DNA of 64,000 nucleotides from Diospyros lotus. Its lineage: Eukaryota; Streptophyta; Magnoliopsida; Ericales; Ebenaceae. This document shows positions 34,464 to 45,790 of this stretch, in pieces (the stretch's first letter is position 1; each line of letters begins with the position of its first letter). A model generated the notes under the pieces. The model ran no database searches. It was given only the letters and a program-made list of their open reading frames with translations, and was not told the origin of the DNA. The translations under genes and the position numbers were made by a program. The DNA is taken from NCBI RefSeq assembly GCF_014633365.1, contig NC_068351.1:14948907-15012906 (forward strand), read 5' to 3'.

Positions 34464-35262
34464 TGAGGGCGCCGATTTGACGTTTTAAAAATGTTTTTAT
34501 TTTCAAATTTTTTTCTAGAATTCTTTTCTAAAATTTATTTGAATGAATTAATGAAATTTATGTTTATTTTTAAATTAAATAATTGTTTTTTTATAATTTT
34601 TTATATTAAAAATTACATTTACAAAAATATTCTTATATTTATGTGTTTTTTTTGTTTCTTATTTTTTAAAAAATAATATTTTTTATATTTTTATTTTGTA
34701 TTGTATTTATTTTTTATTTCTTCTAACGTAACATTCGATTTGGGCTGTGTTATATAATCCTGTTTGTGAAGTAATGGTTGCTTTGTATGGTGTTACGAGG
34801 TGATGTGTTAGGAGATTTGGCTTAATGATATCTTTCTTAATTCATGTAAATTGATATGTTTTTGGGGGTGTAGGTGCACGAAAATAGGCACGAATATGAT
34901 ATAAAATAAAAATAAAAAATATTATTTTTTAAAAAGATAAATAAAAATACAAGACAAAGTCATAAATAAAAAAAATATAAATGTTTTTTTAAATATAATT
35001 TTTAATATAAAAAATGGTTATTTAATCTTAAAATAAATATAAATTTTATAACGTATTTAAATAAATTTTAAAAAAAATTAAAAATTTTAAGTTAAAGATG
35101 AATTTTTTGTTTTTTATATCTAACCTTTTTTGTGGACAAAATAGTCTAGAATAGTCTTGAAATGTTTTTGAAATTGCACAAACGGCTTGGAAATGTTTTT
35201 TTTCATCCTTTTTAGCATTTTAAAAATGAAAATGTTTTAAAAATGTTAAAATGGTGCCTCTC
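34464..35262. mobile_element. AT-rich MITE with terminal inverted repeats
   Basis: The left end GAGGGCGCCGATTTGACG and the right end, inverted GAGAGGCACCATTTTAAC, are similar and both continue into TTTAAAA-rich arms. The core is nearly pure A/T and resembles the 46190-46360 region (TATAATTTT-AATATA and GTTATTTAAT blocks in the same order). No clear TSD was found. Confidence 0.45.
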
Positions 35263-36939
35263 ATATGTTTTCGCATGTAAGAAATATTATATAGATCACT
35301 CAACAAATGAAATAACTTCTCACAAAGTAAGGAAAGGTAAGGAGAATAAGAAGAAATCTCTCTTTTTTTAAATAGAAGATGTATGCTTTGAGGAGATCTT
35401 CTTATCATGAATGATTTTGAGAAAGTTAGCTCAATATCCACATAATTCTTTTTGAATCACCTATACCTTTCATAGCTCTCCTTCTCTCATAACAGGTAAC
35501 CTTTTGTCCAATGGATAAAACCTATAAAATTTTCAAGATATATTCTATTTTTTTTATCCAAACGATTAAATATATAAATAATGCTCAAAGTATGTTTAGA
35601 AAGTCTTTTTGTAACGATTAAAATCAAAATTGTTCACTTTTTAATTGTCTATAACAACTCTATTTTTAAATTACAACATAACTCAAGTAAATTTTATTCA
35701 ATACTCAGTATTTTTTAACATTATTCGAGTAAAAATTGTTTGTATTCAAGTATTTTTTGACTGTACTTGAGTAAAAATAATATATATTTACTTTTATCTT
35801 TTGACTATTTTTGTATTCTCTCTCTTTTTGTTTTTTCATTGCTAAACTACTTAAATGCTTACTAAGTTCTAACAAATACAAAAAATACGGATCAGTGACA
35901 GTAAAGGATTTGGAGGTATCCTCTTTTTGACCTCGAATCTTAAGGATCATAAAGGAATCAGGCCAAGGTGCAAAGCACAAAAAAAGGTTGAAAGTCAGTA
36001 GCTTTCTCACAGGCCATAGTTGTGAATACCACAGCAAACAAGATCCCAGATTTGTAGTACCGGTAGCAGTACAGAAGTATCATTTTTTGGATATACTCTT
36101 GTATAAAAATTAATAATGTATCATAAAAATACATATTATAATAAAAATTTCAATACAAAATAACATCTTAGAAGCAAAAAAAAAACCATCACCATTGTTA
36201 AGAGCATAACCTAAACAAACAATTTAACATAACATAACAATATTTCCAAATCAAGTGTAAGCATAAGTTGTTCCTGAAATTCCAACTCAAATACCATATA
36301 AATATTATAATTTTACATAAAGCATGTGAAAAATATAATTAAATTTCTCTTAATTACTATATATAAGCAATGTTGAACTAGAAAAATAAGAATAACAATA
36401 CCATAAAAGGGTGTATTTTCTGAATACGTGATCTGCCTATTTATAGGCAAAATAATCTCTAATCCTAGCTTAAAACATAATTTTGAATCCTATCCAAACT
36501 ATAGTGTCATCTTATTAAAGATTAAACCTAATCTAAATATAACAGGACAAAACTAATCTAAATATAACTCTTATCATCTAAACAAAAGATAAACTTAAAC
36601 AAGATAAATGAAAATAATCTTCTAATATCCGCATCAATCACTTGCCTCAAATTTCATATATGTTCCCAAAAATCTGCCTTTCTTTTCATATTCTCGGAAC
36701 TTGCTCCTTCAATTGTATGCAGAGTATCATTCCATGACATCTAAAAAGTGATAATAAAACTAATTAGAAGGCTAAAATGAATTACGAAAAAGGGGTGAGA
36801 ATGTATACCATTTAATGATAAAATTAATTAGAATTATGAGGATCAGTGTTATTAAAAGCATACCTTGGGCGCCTAGAATGCTTCCAGGCAGGCGCAGACC
36901 ATCAAGGCGCACAAGGAGTTTCTTCTCTATGGAGGTCAT
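35263..36939. repeat. Spacer with duplicated segment, copy A
   Basis: About 35823-36072 is a diverged duplicate of 37420-37669. Shared blocks include CTAAACTACTT, CTAACAAATACAAAA, GACAGTAAAG and GGCCATAGTTGTGAATACC. A shorter match follows at about 36320-36390 and 40028-40085 (AATTACTATATA). The copies flank the last MORF exon. The 110-codon open frame on the minus strand at 36037-35705 has no recognisable family. Confidence 0.6.
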
Positions 36940-39900
36940 CTAGTTCAAAAGATTTAGTCTTTGATATTGCAGAGACTTCAATTTTTTCTTTTCCCTTCTA
37001 GATTTCCTTGAGAGACTTCGCTCCTCATTTTCATCATCATTTTTGTCATGTGACCAATTGGCGTGGTACTTCTCCTTATATTCAACTACATCACCTTCAA
37101 CAAATGGTTCTCCTGCAAAAAATTGAAGTAGCTCATTCATGAATCATGAAATTCAACTTTACTTAAACAGTCCAAAGTCATAATAACACTCAAATGCTTA
37201 TGAAAAATCAGGATGGACCAATATCTATGGTTATTGTTATTATATGTTATAATGTGATGCAGAAATTCAGCTCAAAAAAGATGGGTGATCAAGTTTACCA
37301 TATGATTGAACTAAAATATTCAGTTAGTTTGCTGCATGGAAGCTCACAAACAAATGATTGATCTCACTTTATCGAAAGTGGATGTTTCCATGCCATACAT
37401 GTTTGTTAATTTAAATCATTTTTTTCTTTTCATCACTAAACTACTTCAATGTTTATAATTTCTAACAAATACAAAACCTATGGATTTATGACAGTAAAGA
37501 ATTTGGCGCTATCCACTTTGACCTTGAAACTGAAGCATCATAAAGAATCAGTCCAAGGCACAAAGCACAACAAAGGTTGAAAACCAGTAGCCCTCTCTGA
37601 TCCATCTCACAGGCCATAGTTGTGAATACCACAGCGGACAAAATACCGGATTTATTATTGGCATGGTACTGTCACACCCTCAAATTGAGGGTTGGGCAAT
37701 CTGGGAATTTAGGTAGAATTCAAGAAGAAAGAATAGAAGTTGAGGAAGGAACGGATAGAATGAGAGAGAGAAAGAGCGAGAAAGAACAGAGAGAAATTTG
37801 AGAGGGGGAAACAATTGAAGAGATTCTGTTATTATTCCAAAAACTGATCCCAACTTCTTACAAAAGTCTTCTTAAAGGCTTCTCTTTTCTGTTGAGAGGT
37901 AACTGTCAACTGAAGGAGTTATAACTGTCTACAACCACTCAACCACCTGCCTATAACCACATACAACTACTCAAACTCCTATTTGTTACAAGTAGTTTTA
38001 AGCTTTCCCCCCAAATGTCTAATCTACCCCTAGGGTCGTATCATTCCCCCCCCCCCCCCCCCCCTTAAGAAAATTCTTGTCCCCAAGAATTTACAGCGAC
38101 GGGCCTCGGTTCACCAATCCCTGCTTTCAATACTTGCTACCTCCTTCTCTCCTTTGCTTTTTCCCTTTTGAGTAGTAGAAGTGTAGCAGCGTTCGCAGCT
38201 TTTGAATATTCCTCCTCTGCCTCAGCCCTTTCTTCAAACTCAACAGCCTGTATAGAATGCAGCTGTGACTCCTAAGCCCCTTCCGTAATAGTTTCTGCAA
38301 CTCCTCCCCGGTGATCACCTTGCACTCACTGGTTTCTTCCTGGAAAACAACCTCTTCTTCTTCTTCCTCTTTTTCATCTAGTTCTTTCATGCTCAGTAGC
38401 AGTCTTCTACAATCGTGGCCTAGACGAAAGTTGTCTCCACATTTATAGCACAATCCTAGCTGCCTCCTTTGTTCTGGCATAGGATTTTTTACTATATTAA
38501 GGTTAGAGTTAACCTTGAGATTTCCTTCCAACTGCTAATTGGTGGGAGGATTATTACTCAGTGGCATTTCGTGCTTTTTGAAGATTGCTTCTAGAGTAAG
38601 CTCATGTAACTTTGCCTTCTCAGCTGCTTGTTTCACCATTGTAGGCATCATCATCTTAACCATAGGTCTCAACTCATCTTTTAATCTACTACACAAAGTA
38701 TGATTCAGTTAGGCTCGGTTGAGAGGTCCACAACAATGCTCTCAGTTCCTCAAACTACATTTGGTATTCTATCATCGAACATGTTAAATTCTTCGACTAC
38801 ATCTGCCATACTCTTTTCTCAAAACTGATCACATAATTCCCCCGAAAATTCAATCCAACTAGACTCACCACCCTTGGCTTGTGTCCAACCTTGATACCAC
38901 GAGTCCAGCCAAATCGTTAAGATAGGTTGCTGCCAAGGTAACCTTATGCTCCTCATTAATACGATAGAATTGAAAAAATCTTTTACAACAGCAGATCCAC
39001 CACCGTGGTTTCACACCCTCAAACACTAGAATTTCCAGTCGAGGCATAGGCATATGAACAGTAGTTTGGGAAGGAGTTCCTTTTACCTGATTGCCTTGCT
39101 CCAAAGCAAGCTGATCCTCTACTTTTAACCCTTCACCAAGTCTAGGAAGAATGCCATCTCAGGTCAAGATTTGGTTAGGACTTGTTCTTGGGGGAAAATC
39201 AGGTAGTAGACGGAATTGGGGTAGTGTGGCTAGCATGTTGAATATGTTGTTGATCTTCTGACCATATTGTTCCATTGTCCCCTTGTTCTTCTCCAGTTCT
39301 CACACACTTTCCCTGATGGCCGCAATATCCTCCTAGCTCTAGATCATAGCTTCTTGGGTTTGGGACATGCCAAATTCCAACGCCTCCATCCTTGATTGCT
39401 TCATTCGAGTCCCTTCAACCATTCTTTGATTGAATCGGAAACCTGGTCTTGATCGCCTTCCTTGCTTGGAGCTGCTGCCATCCACCAATTGCCACCCTTG
39501 CTTTCGAGTCGCGCCTTAAGATCGTCGACTCTGATACCAAATTGTCACACTCTCAAGTTGAGGGTTGGGCAATCTGGGAATTTAGGTAGAATTCAAGAAG
39601 AAAGAATAGAAGTTGAGGAAGGAACAGATAGAATGAGAGAGAGAAAGAGCAAAAGAGCAAGAAAAAGCAAAGAGAGAAATTTGAGAGGGGGAAAGAATTG
39701 AAGAGATTCTATTATTATTTCAAAAATTGATCCTCTTTTCTATTGAGAGGTAACTGTTAACTAAAGGAGTTATAACTGTCTACAACCACTCAACCACCTA
39801 CCTATAACTGCATACAACTACTCAAGCTCTTTTTTGTTACAATTAGTTTTAAGCTTTCCCCCCCAAATATCTAATCTACCCCGAGGGTCGTAACAGGTAC

Positions 39901-42900
39901 CAGTACCAAAAATTGTTAGGGAAACTAATTATAATACAATATAAAAATGCTAGATAAACCAACCAAAAAAAAAAAACAAATCAATCGGACGTATGACATG
40001 AGACAAGATTACATCAAAATTTGCTTGTACATAAAACATGTGAAAATTTAATTACATTTCTCTCAATTACTATATAATAAATGTGCTAGAAAAAAGTATA
40101 ATAATAATATAAAGGCCAACTTACCAAAAATTCATGAACCTTGCCCCATGTATCAATGATACATTATATAATGAACTTTAACTTTTATCAAATATATACT
40201 TGAACTTTTATAATTGTAACAATTACATAACACTGTTAAATTCAAATTAACGAAGCAACTTTCCATTCAAATATTAAATTTTTTATTTTTACAAAAATTC
40301 ATCAAAAACTCAGAAAATGAGAACATTCAGAAGAAAGGGAAAAAGGTTCAGTATTTTTTTTTTTTTTTTTGAAAAAATAAAAAATCTAGAAAATCATGTT
40401 CTTTTTCCCCATCTTGTATAATTTCCATTTCATTACAAGTTCACAAAACCCATTTCACATTTAACCCCTTTATGTCATCTTCCTCTGAAACCCATTGTCA
40501 ATCACCATCACTGTCATCCTCCCATTGGCCAGCATCATCAACCACTATCCATCATCTGTGTGTGTGTGTATAAATATATATTTATATCTATATACATGTG
40601 CGCAACCCAAATCTAGGGTCAGCAACCCCAAATTTGGGTTCGGCATCCCCATTTATTGGTCGCCAACTCCAAATCTACTATCTTTCTCTCTCTATATAGA
40701 GAAGAAGGAGAAAAAGAATTGGCAAACTGAAGAAGAGAATATACCATATACACACACAACCGGCATTCAGTTAACTAGGCAAGAAGAAGAAGAAGAGTAA
40801 GCAAAATGAAGAACATGACCTGCCATATACACACTGGGCATTCAGTTCCATGGCCAAGCTAGGGAAGAAGAACATGAATTTTTTATTTTTTCCAAAAAAA
40901 AAACTGAATCTTCTGTTTTTTTAATTTTCTCATTTTCCTGATTTTTTTATGAATATTTGTAAAAATACAAAGCTTAATGTTTGGATGGCAAGTTACTCTG
41001 TTTATTTGAATTCGACAGTGTTATGTAATTGTTATAGTTATGAAAGTAGAGTACATATTTGATAAAAGTTAAAGTTTGTTATATAATTGATACACGGGGC
41101 AAAGTCAGGATTTTTTTTGGTAATTTGGCCTAATATAAAAAATCAACTTCAAGCACTACATAATACAACATTGCATCTAAACTAGATTGCACAAAAAAAC
41201 ATATAAAAAATAGCATCAAAATTTCTTCCATGTATGAGAAGTGGAAATTAAGAGTAAGCATGTATGAGAAGTGTAACAGAAATTCTCTACAATGTTGCAA
41301 AGAAGTTGAACTTGTGTTGCATTTTAAACTTCTCTGTAAGTGTATTTACACAGCAGTTGATTACAAATAAAAGGAAAACTGATAAACTGAGAACCAGATA
41401 AATAACAAGAAAAATATATAAAAAAAAAAAAAAAATCGTTAGCAAAAATCTCTTTGAACCCAGGCAGAAAAACAGAAGATAAATAATAAGTAGAAATAAC
41501 AGAAATAAAACATAGAAGAACAAAACAGAAATAACAGAAGAAGAATAGGAATAGAGGAGAAATAAAAAAGAACAGAAAACAATAAGAAAAAGAATAAAAA
41601 ACTGGTGGTCTGGAGAACCAAAGGTACCATCTCTTTTGTTTCTCCAGAAGCAGACATAATAACAATATATTATACCAAAAAAAAAAAAAAATCTGATTGA
41701 TTTTGCAGCTGCAGTGAGAGGCAATGAAGAGTGAGATAGTGATTCAGTTCAGTGTGAAAGAGAGTGAGACCATGAGATAGAGTGTGACAGTGAAAGTGAG
41801 ATAGAGAGAGTTTTCTGGATTACGGAATTCTTCAATTTAGGAGAATACCAGCCAGAACTTCTGTATTTTCGTATATCAACCGGCACATCTGGTATTAACA
41901 GGTGCAGTAGATGGAACAAAAGTGTTGATTTTTGTGTACTATCAAGGGCACCAAAACAGAACACAACAGCCAGTACAGGATCGTACTAATATCATTGCTC
42001 TCACTCATGTTCTCAATTAGACTCAATGTTCATCATGAAGTTATACTTCTCTTGAACTTTATAACTTAATAATGCTTCCCTGAACTAGAAAACCTTATTT
42101 CTTGTAACTTTTATCAACAATAAGGAAACTAAGCATCTGTTTGCAAAATGACGCATAGAAGTCATGCATCATATCAAGTAGAATTTTTTCTTCAATCAAT
42201 TGATAGAAGATAACTACATCACACAAGCTAGTACATTTTACAGGAATCCATCTCTCCAGTGACAAGTCTCTGGATCGAGACTTGAATTTCTGAAACTATA
42301 AAAGAACTGAGGAAGAGAGAAAAGGGGGGAAAAGAGAGATAGAATTTGGAGGGAGAATTGAGAGAGGAAATTGGAGGGAAAGAATTCAATATTATTTCTG
42401 TGAATGAATTCCCATCCTCAAGCATCTAAGCCTTTATAGGCCATGCCTCTGGCGGTTACAGCCATCTCGTGAGGGTATAAGAGTCATTACAACATAACCG
42501 AATCAGTCAGCTACTGCCTACTTGTAAAAGTTTGAAAAAGTTACAAAATGGACCCTTAGGTCGTGACATCCAGAAACAACATAAACCAGAAAATCATCCA
42601 CCAGAAAAGGAGTCAAATCATTGAGCTCATGATGTTAACTGAGTTGCTCAAAACAAAAATTGGATATTGTTAACCACGTAATTACTAGAACTCGCAAAAA
42701 GATGTACTATTCTCAAGTCATGCTTTTTGTAGATCCTGACAAGCATGATGCATGACAGAAAAAGAAATCGAAGGAGAAGATTACCTCCATAGTTATTTTC
42801 ACCATTAGACAAATAAGAATCTGGAAGAACCCATCTTACATTGGGTAAGGCTGCAGATTAAAAGCAGCATATCAATGAAGAACATATGTTTCAAACATAA

Positions 42901-44683
42901 AACAGATATGAATATAGGAAGGGAGCAATTAAAATTTACATTTTATTTTGTGTGTCAAATTTTCTGGGATTTTGCAACCAAATGCATAGTAATACTTCGT
43001 AGATACTGAGTAAATGGATTTCTTTGCTTCCTCTTGGCTGCCACAAGAAAACAAAAAAAAGAGACAAGGCCAAAGTGTCCCCAAGTAATAAAACCACAAA
43101 TTAGTAAGGTACTAATACTGTGATTGAGACTATAAACTTTCCAGAGAATCAAAATGGAAAGAACTAAACTTATTTACACGTACATATTCTCACTAACAAC
43201 CAGCCAAAGAAGCCAAACAGAACCATTTTCAGATATATAGTTATTCATTTTCCAAAAAAGAAAAAGAGAGCAACTCTTTCCACCAGTAGAGCTTTAAAAT
43301 TTGAAATTATTCACTGTAATACCATAAATCTAAATAGTAAGCTAGCTATAGCTAATTTTCATTGTACTTAAGGCAATCGCATGCCTTAAGTACTAGCTGA
43401 GGTTAATTTCCATGAAAGTTTATAGCTCCAAAATCTATTTTCTGGTCGCAGAACCAGAAAAAATAAATTCAAGAGAATGCCTCAGTTGAATTGAGTTTGA
43501 AACTATTTTCAAATACTTGATCTTAAAATAATCTTTTTACTGTTCTGAATACAAAGATGAAGAACTGCTATTTTAACAGCAAAAACAAAGAAACTGAAAT
43601 CACATAATGTACAACCAAAACAGAGGCTGTCTTTTCTCTTTCTTTTTCCTGTAACAGTGTTTTCGGGAGAGGGGAAGGAATGGACATAGATAAAATGAAA
43701 ATTTTGGAGGAAGTGATTATCTCCATTTAGGAGAGATCATAATACTGGAATAAAATAGAAGTGGATGAAAATATTTTTGACTAATTCTCTTTCAAAACCT
43801 TATTCTTTGTCTTGGCCCATTTGGAAAAAGAATAGATAAAATGAATCTAGAAAAAAAATTATTTTCATCAGCTAACAATTTTAATCTCAATAACTTAAGG
43901 TTCAAACTTGCACCAAATTTGGCAAATATTATCTTTATATTACAAGGCATCAACTATTATTTCTTGTTTAATATTTTTTATATCATCTATTTCTATTATA
44001 ACTCCGCCTATTCACTTTTATATACCGCTAGTTCCAGGACTGGATAAAGGAGAAGAGTTACATTACATAGCCGACCGTCAATATAAAATCCCTGAAATCA
44101 AAATTATATCACTTGTAAAGAAAAATCCCATCCAGGGAGATAAATTTTGATATTACGTTGTTTTGATCTATTTCTATCATACTAAATAAACAAAAGATGC
44201 CTTACATTTCATCATTTTCCATTCCATCTCACTTCATTTCATCCTCTTACTAACTTTCTCACAAATAAAATCTGGCTGAAAGGGACAACGAAAGTAATAA
44301 CAGTAAAAAGTAAAAGCATTTGATTGAAATGCGAAGCGTTACCTTCCCAAGGCCATGGCTAGGGTTGCGATATACTGGCACACGATTTGGTCTCGTAGGG
44401 GGTATCCCTTTGGAGGCTCCACAACCACCAGCCAATGCTCGTAGTCGCACCCATCCACCAGCTTCGGCACCCGGACCAACTCGGACCACCGATTTGGCTC
44501 CGCCGAACGGGCAGAGAAGTGTCGAATGCTGGCAATGGATGGATGGCAACGGCGACGAGCGGAAGGCGGAGATGTGTCGTGGGTTTGGATGTACTGAAAC
44601 GATTGAGTCGTCAATCTCAAGAGCCGTGCTGAGACGTTGCTGCGTAGCATCACCGCTTTCAAATTCAAAAATCCCCTGATCAT
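36940..44683 (-). CDS. MORF/RIP-family organellar RNA-editing factor, 4 exons
   Basis: MORF proteins act with PPR proteins in C-to-U RNA editing in mitochondria or plastids. Exons on the minus strand: 44683-44343, 43037-42940, 42850-42785, 37112-36940. They join in frame (phases 2, 1, 1) into 225 residues. Residues 1-75 are Arg/Ser-rich and acid-poor, like a mitochondrial presequence. The MORF box follows: VDGCDYEHWLVVVEPP (76-91), then EEAKKSIYSVSTKYYYAFGC, then LPNVRWVLPDSYL and GGEPFVEGDVVEY. The C-terminal 40 residues are rich in Lys, Arg and Glu, with no long Gly/Pro tail as in MORF1 or MORF8. The start at 44683 is the first ATG of the frame. Intron 3 is 5.7 kb and holds three transposable elements. 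Which MORF paralogue it is cannot be settled. Confidence 0.88.
37413..37669. repeat. Duplicated segment, copy B (split by the gypsy-like element)
   Basis: Homologous to 35823-36072 and continuing after the insertion at 39896 (GGTACCAGTACC, compare GTACCGGTAGCAGTAC at 36057). The LTR element therefore inserted into this copy. Confidence 0.6.
37670..38043 (-). repeat. 3' LTR of the gypsy-like element
   Basis: A 374-bp LTR. On the element strand it starts TGATACGACCC and ends GGTGTGACA. It is about 20 bp longer than its partner, mainly through a segment around 37855-37880. Confidence 0.85.
38127..38531 (-). pseudogene. Gypsy-like gag, zinc-knuckle part
   Basis: Contains a retroviral-type zinc knuckle, CYKCGDNFRLGHDC (Cx2Cx4Hx4C), followed by a Glu-rich stretch of the kind found after gypsy gag knuckles. 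The frame is closed on both sides and no protease follows. Confidence 0.75.
38865..39104 (-). pseudogene. Gypsy-like gag, N-terminal part
   Basis: The segment around LEILVFEGVKPRWWI and FFQFYRINEEHKVTLA matches the start of the plant gypsy gag core (capsid-like) region. It is separated from the zinc-knuckle part by stops and frame breaks between 38531 and 38865. Confidence 0.7.
39543..39895 (-). repeat. 5' LTR of the gypsy-like element
   Basis: A 353-bp LTR. On the element strand it starts TGTTACGACCC and ends GTGTGACA, next to the primer-binding site. Confidence 0.85.
40105..41139. mobile_element. Mutator-like MITE, copy 2, with exact 9-bp TSD
   Basis: The element runs 40114-41130 (1017 bp), starting GGCCAACTTACC and ending with the inverse of GGCCAAATTACC. 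TAATATAAA occurs at 40105-40113 and 41131-41139; a 9-bp TSD is the Mutator hallmark. The inverted arms are roughly 170 bp and match the copy at 10056-10827. The interior (about 40440-40870) holds extra sequence absent from copy 1, with an internal duplication around CCATATACACAC and GGCATTCAGTT. No transposase is present. Confidence 0.85.
41140..42254. other. MORF intron 3, purine-rich low-complexity region
   Basis: A/G-rich sequence with repeated AGAAATAACAGA-type units at 41460-41600. The overlapping minus-strand open frames at 41287-41724 encode only Phe/Leu/Ile-rich low-complexity peptides and are artefacts. No exon was found. Confidence 0.5.
42255..42573 (-). mobile_element. Solo LTR related to the gypsy-like element
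   Basis: The LTR runs 42260-42568 (309 bp), flanked by TCCAG at 42255-42259 and 42569-42573. On the minus strand it starts TGTCACGACC, close to the TGATACGACC/TGTTACGACC starts of the LTRs at 38043 and 39895. It also shares the GAGAGAGAA/GAATTC-rich composition of those LTRs. It lies in MORF intron 3, 212 bp before exon 3 on the plus-strand map. Confidence 0.75.
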
Positions 44684-45123
44684 CGAGGCCAAATGTGCCC
44701 CACAAGCCACAACAATCCCAAAGCTTCTGAACTTAAAACCCTAGCCCTCGTTTGCTTGATGGTTAGTTCCAGGAAAGAAGTGAAAAATGAAAGAAAGGAA
44801 AACCATTTCCTTCTACGCTGCCTCACCCTCACCGGCTAGATTCTGCCGGGCATTGGGGAAGCTCCAGAACTTCGACACTCACAGGGAGCCGAGTAAACGA
44901 GTAAAGAATGAAGGAATATTTCAAGAGTTCCAAGTTCAATTCGGTTAGTAAGCGAGGTTAACAGTAAAAAAAAAAAAAAAAAAAAACTAGCTCTGGTGAA
45001 GTAAGAAAGTAAGGGAGAACAAATCCACTTTCGATCTGGCGACGGAAGAAGGGTTCTTGATGATTTGTTGTTGCCTTTAGCAATTATTATGATGCATGCA
45101 GAGTTTGACGAGGAGTTGCTCAA
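44684..45123 (-). promoter_or_regulatory. MORF upstream region
   Basis: Sequence immediately 5' of the MORF start. A C/T-rich stretch about 50-150 nt before the ATG fits a leader. A 21-base A run lies at about 44967-44987. No convincing TATA box was seen. Confidence 0.3.
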
Positions 45124-45790
45124 CAGGGCCAGACGGGCCTACGAAGCGGCTCATAGAGATGGGGCAAAATGATTTTGCCCTCGGGCCACTGCCACCTCTC
45201 GCCCTGCGCCTTCCTTGTCTGTCATGGCCGCCACTTGCCTCACCGTCGTGCCTCACTACAATCACCTGACCTCGCCTCGTCGCCATCGCCGCCTCGTCTC
45301 GCCGCCAGTCGATGAGGCCAGCAGTGGCCATGACAGGCAGAGAAGGCACAGGGTAGGGGGGAATCCATGGGAGGGGGAGAGTAGGGTGTGGGGGCAAAAT
45401 ATTCTTTTTGTCCCCTCTCAGTAAGCCCGTCGGGCTCTCTAACATTTTTCGTTTGAGGAGTGATGTCTGGGGCATAGGCATCAGCATTTTGAGTTTTTTT
45501 GTAGGGTCAGAAAGGCTTATCGAAAGTCTTACAAAATTAAGGCATTCACCTTTCTCCTCTCTCCCCTCTACCATGACTACAGACGTTGCTACATCGCCTC
45601 ACCACCATCACATCAGCGCCTCGCAGCCATCGCCTCGCCGACCGTCAAATGCAGTGATGGTTAGCGAGGCGAAGGCAGCAATGTCAATGGTCGCGCGACC
45701 ATGGGGGAAGGGAGAGAGGCGAAGACTAGGTGAAGCCAAATGGGTCTTTTTTACCCCACTTAATAAGCTCGTCGGGCAAAGTAGAATAAT
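45124..45790. repeat. GC-rich repeat with inverted ends, unknown type
   Basis: Sequence near 45165-45176 (GGGGCAAAATGA) recurs at 45392-45402 (GGGGCAAAATA). GACGGGC at 45133 has an inverted partner GCCCGTCGGGC at about 45425-45436. A second GC-rich block with CGCCTCG motifs follows at 45580-45700 and closes with CTCGTCGGGC. Open frames through it (165 codons on the minus strand, 45574-45077) are Arg/Pro/Gly-rich and match no family I know. It could be a small transposon. Confidence 0.35.

Larger units (their letters stand above)
37670..39895 (-). mobile_element. Gag-only, gypsy-like LTR retrotransposon
   Basis: A 2226-bp element with LTRs at 37670-38043 and 39543-39895 and a 5-bp TSD GGTAC (37665-37669 and 39896-39900). 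A tRNA-Met primer site (TTGGTATCAGAG, minus strand, 39540-39529) lies 2 nt inside the 5' LTR. A polypurine tract made of 20 consecutive G (minus strand) lies 2 nt inside the 3' LTR. The interior is only 1.5 kb and holds gag pieces but no protease, RT or integrase. It is a non-autonomous derivative that would need enzymes from another element. LTR divergence (roughly 20 substitutions plus indels) makes it older than the copia element. It lies in MORF intron 3, in the gene's own orientation. Confidence 0.85.

Noticed and set aside
41287..41724. Overlapping Phe/Leu-rich open frames that look like membrane proteins
   Set aside because: They are the reverse strand of an A/G-rich low-complexity tract.
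44320..44679. 119-codon + strand frame
   Set aside because: It is the antisense shadow of MORF exon 1, which has the conserved protein.
45077..45574. 165-codon minus-strand frame in the GC-rich island
   Set aside because: Composition-driven Arg/Pro/Gly-rich peptide. Opposite-strand frames are equally open and no family fits.
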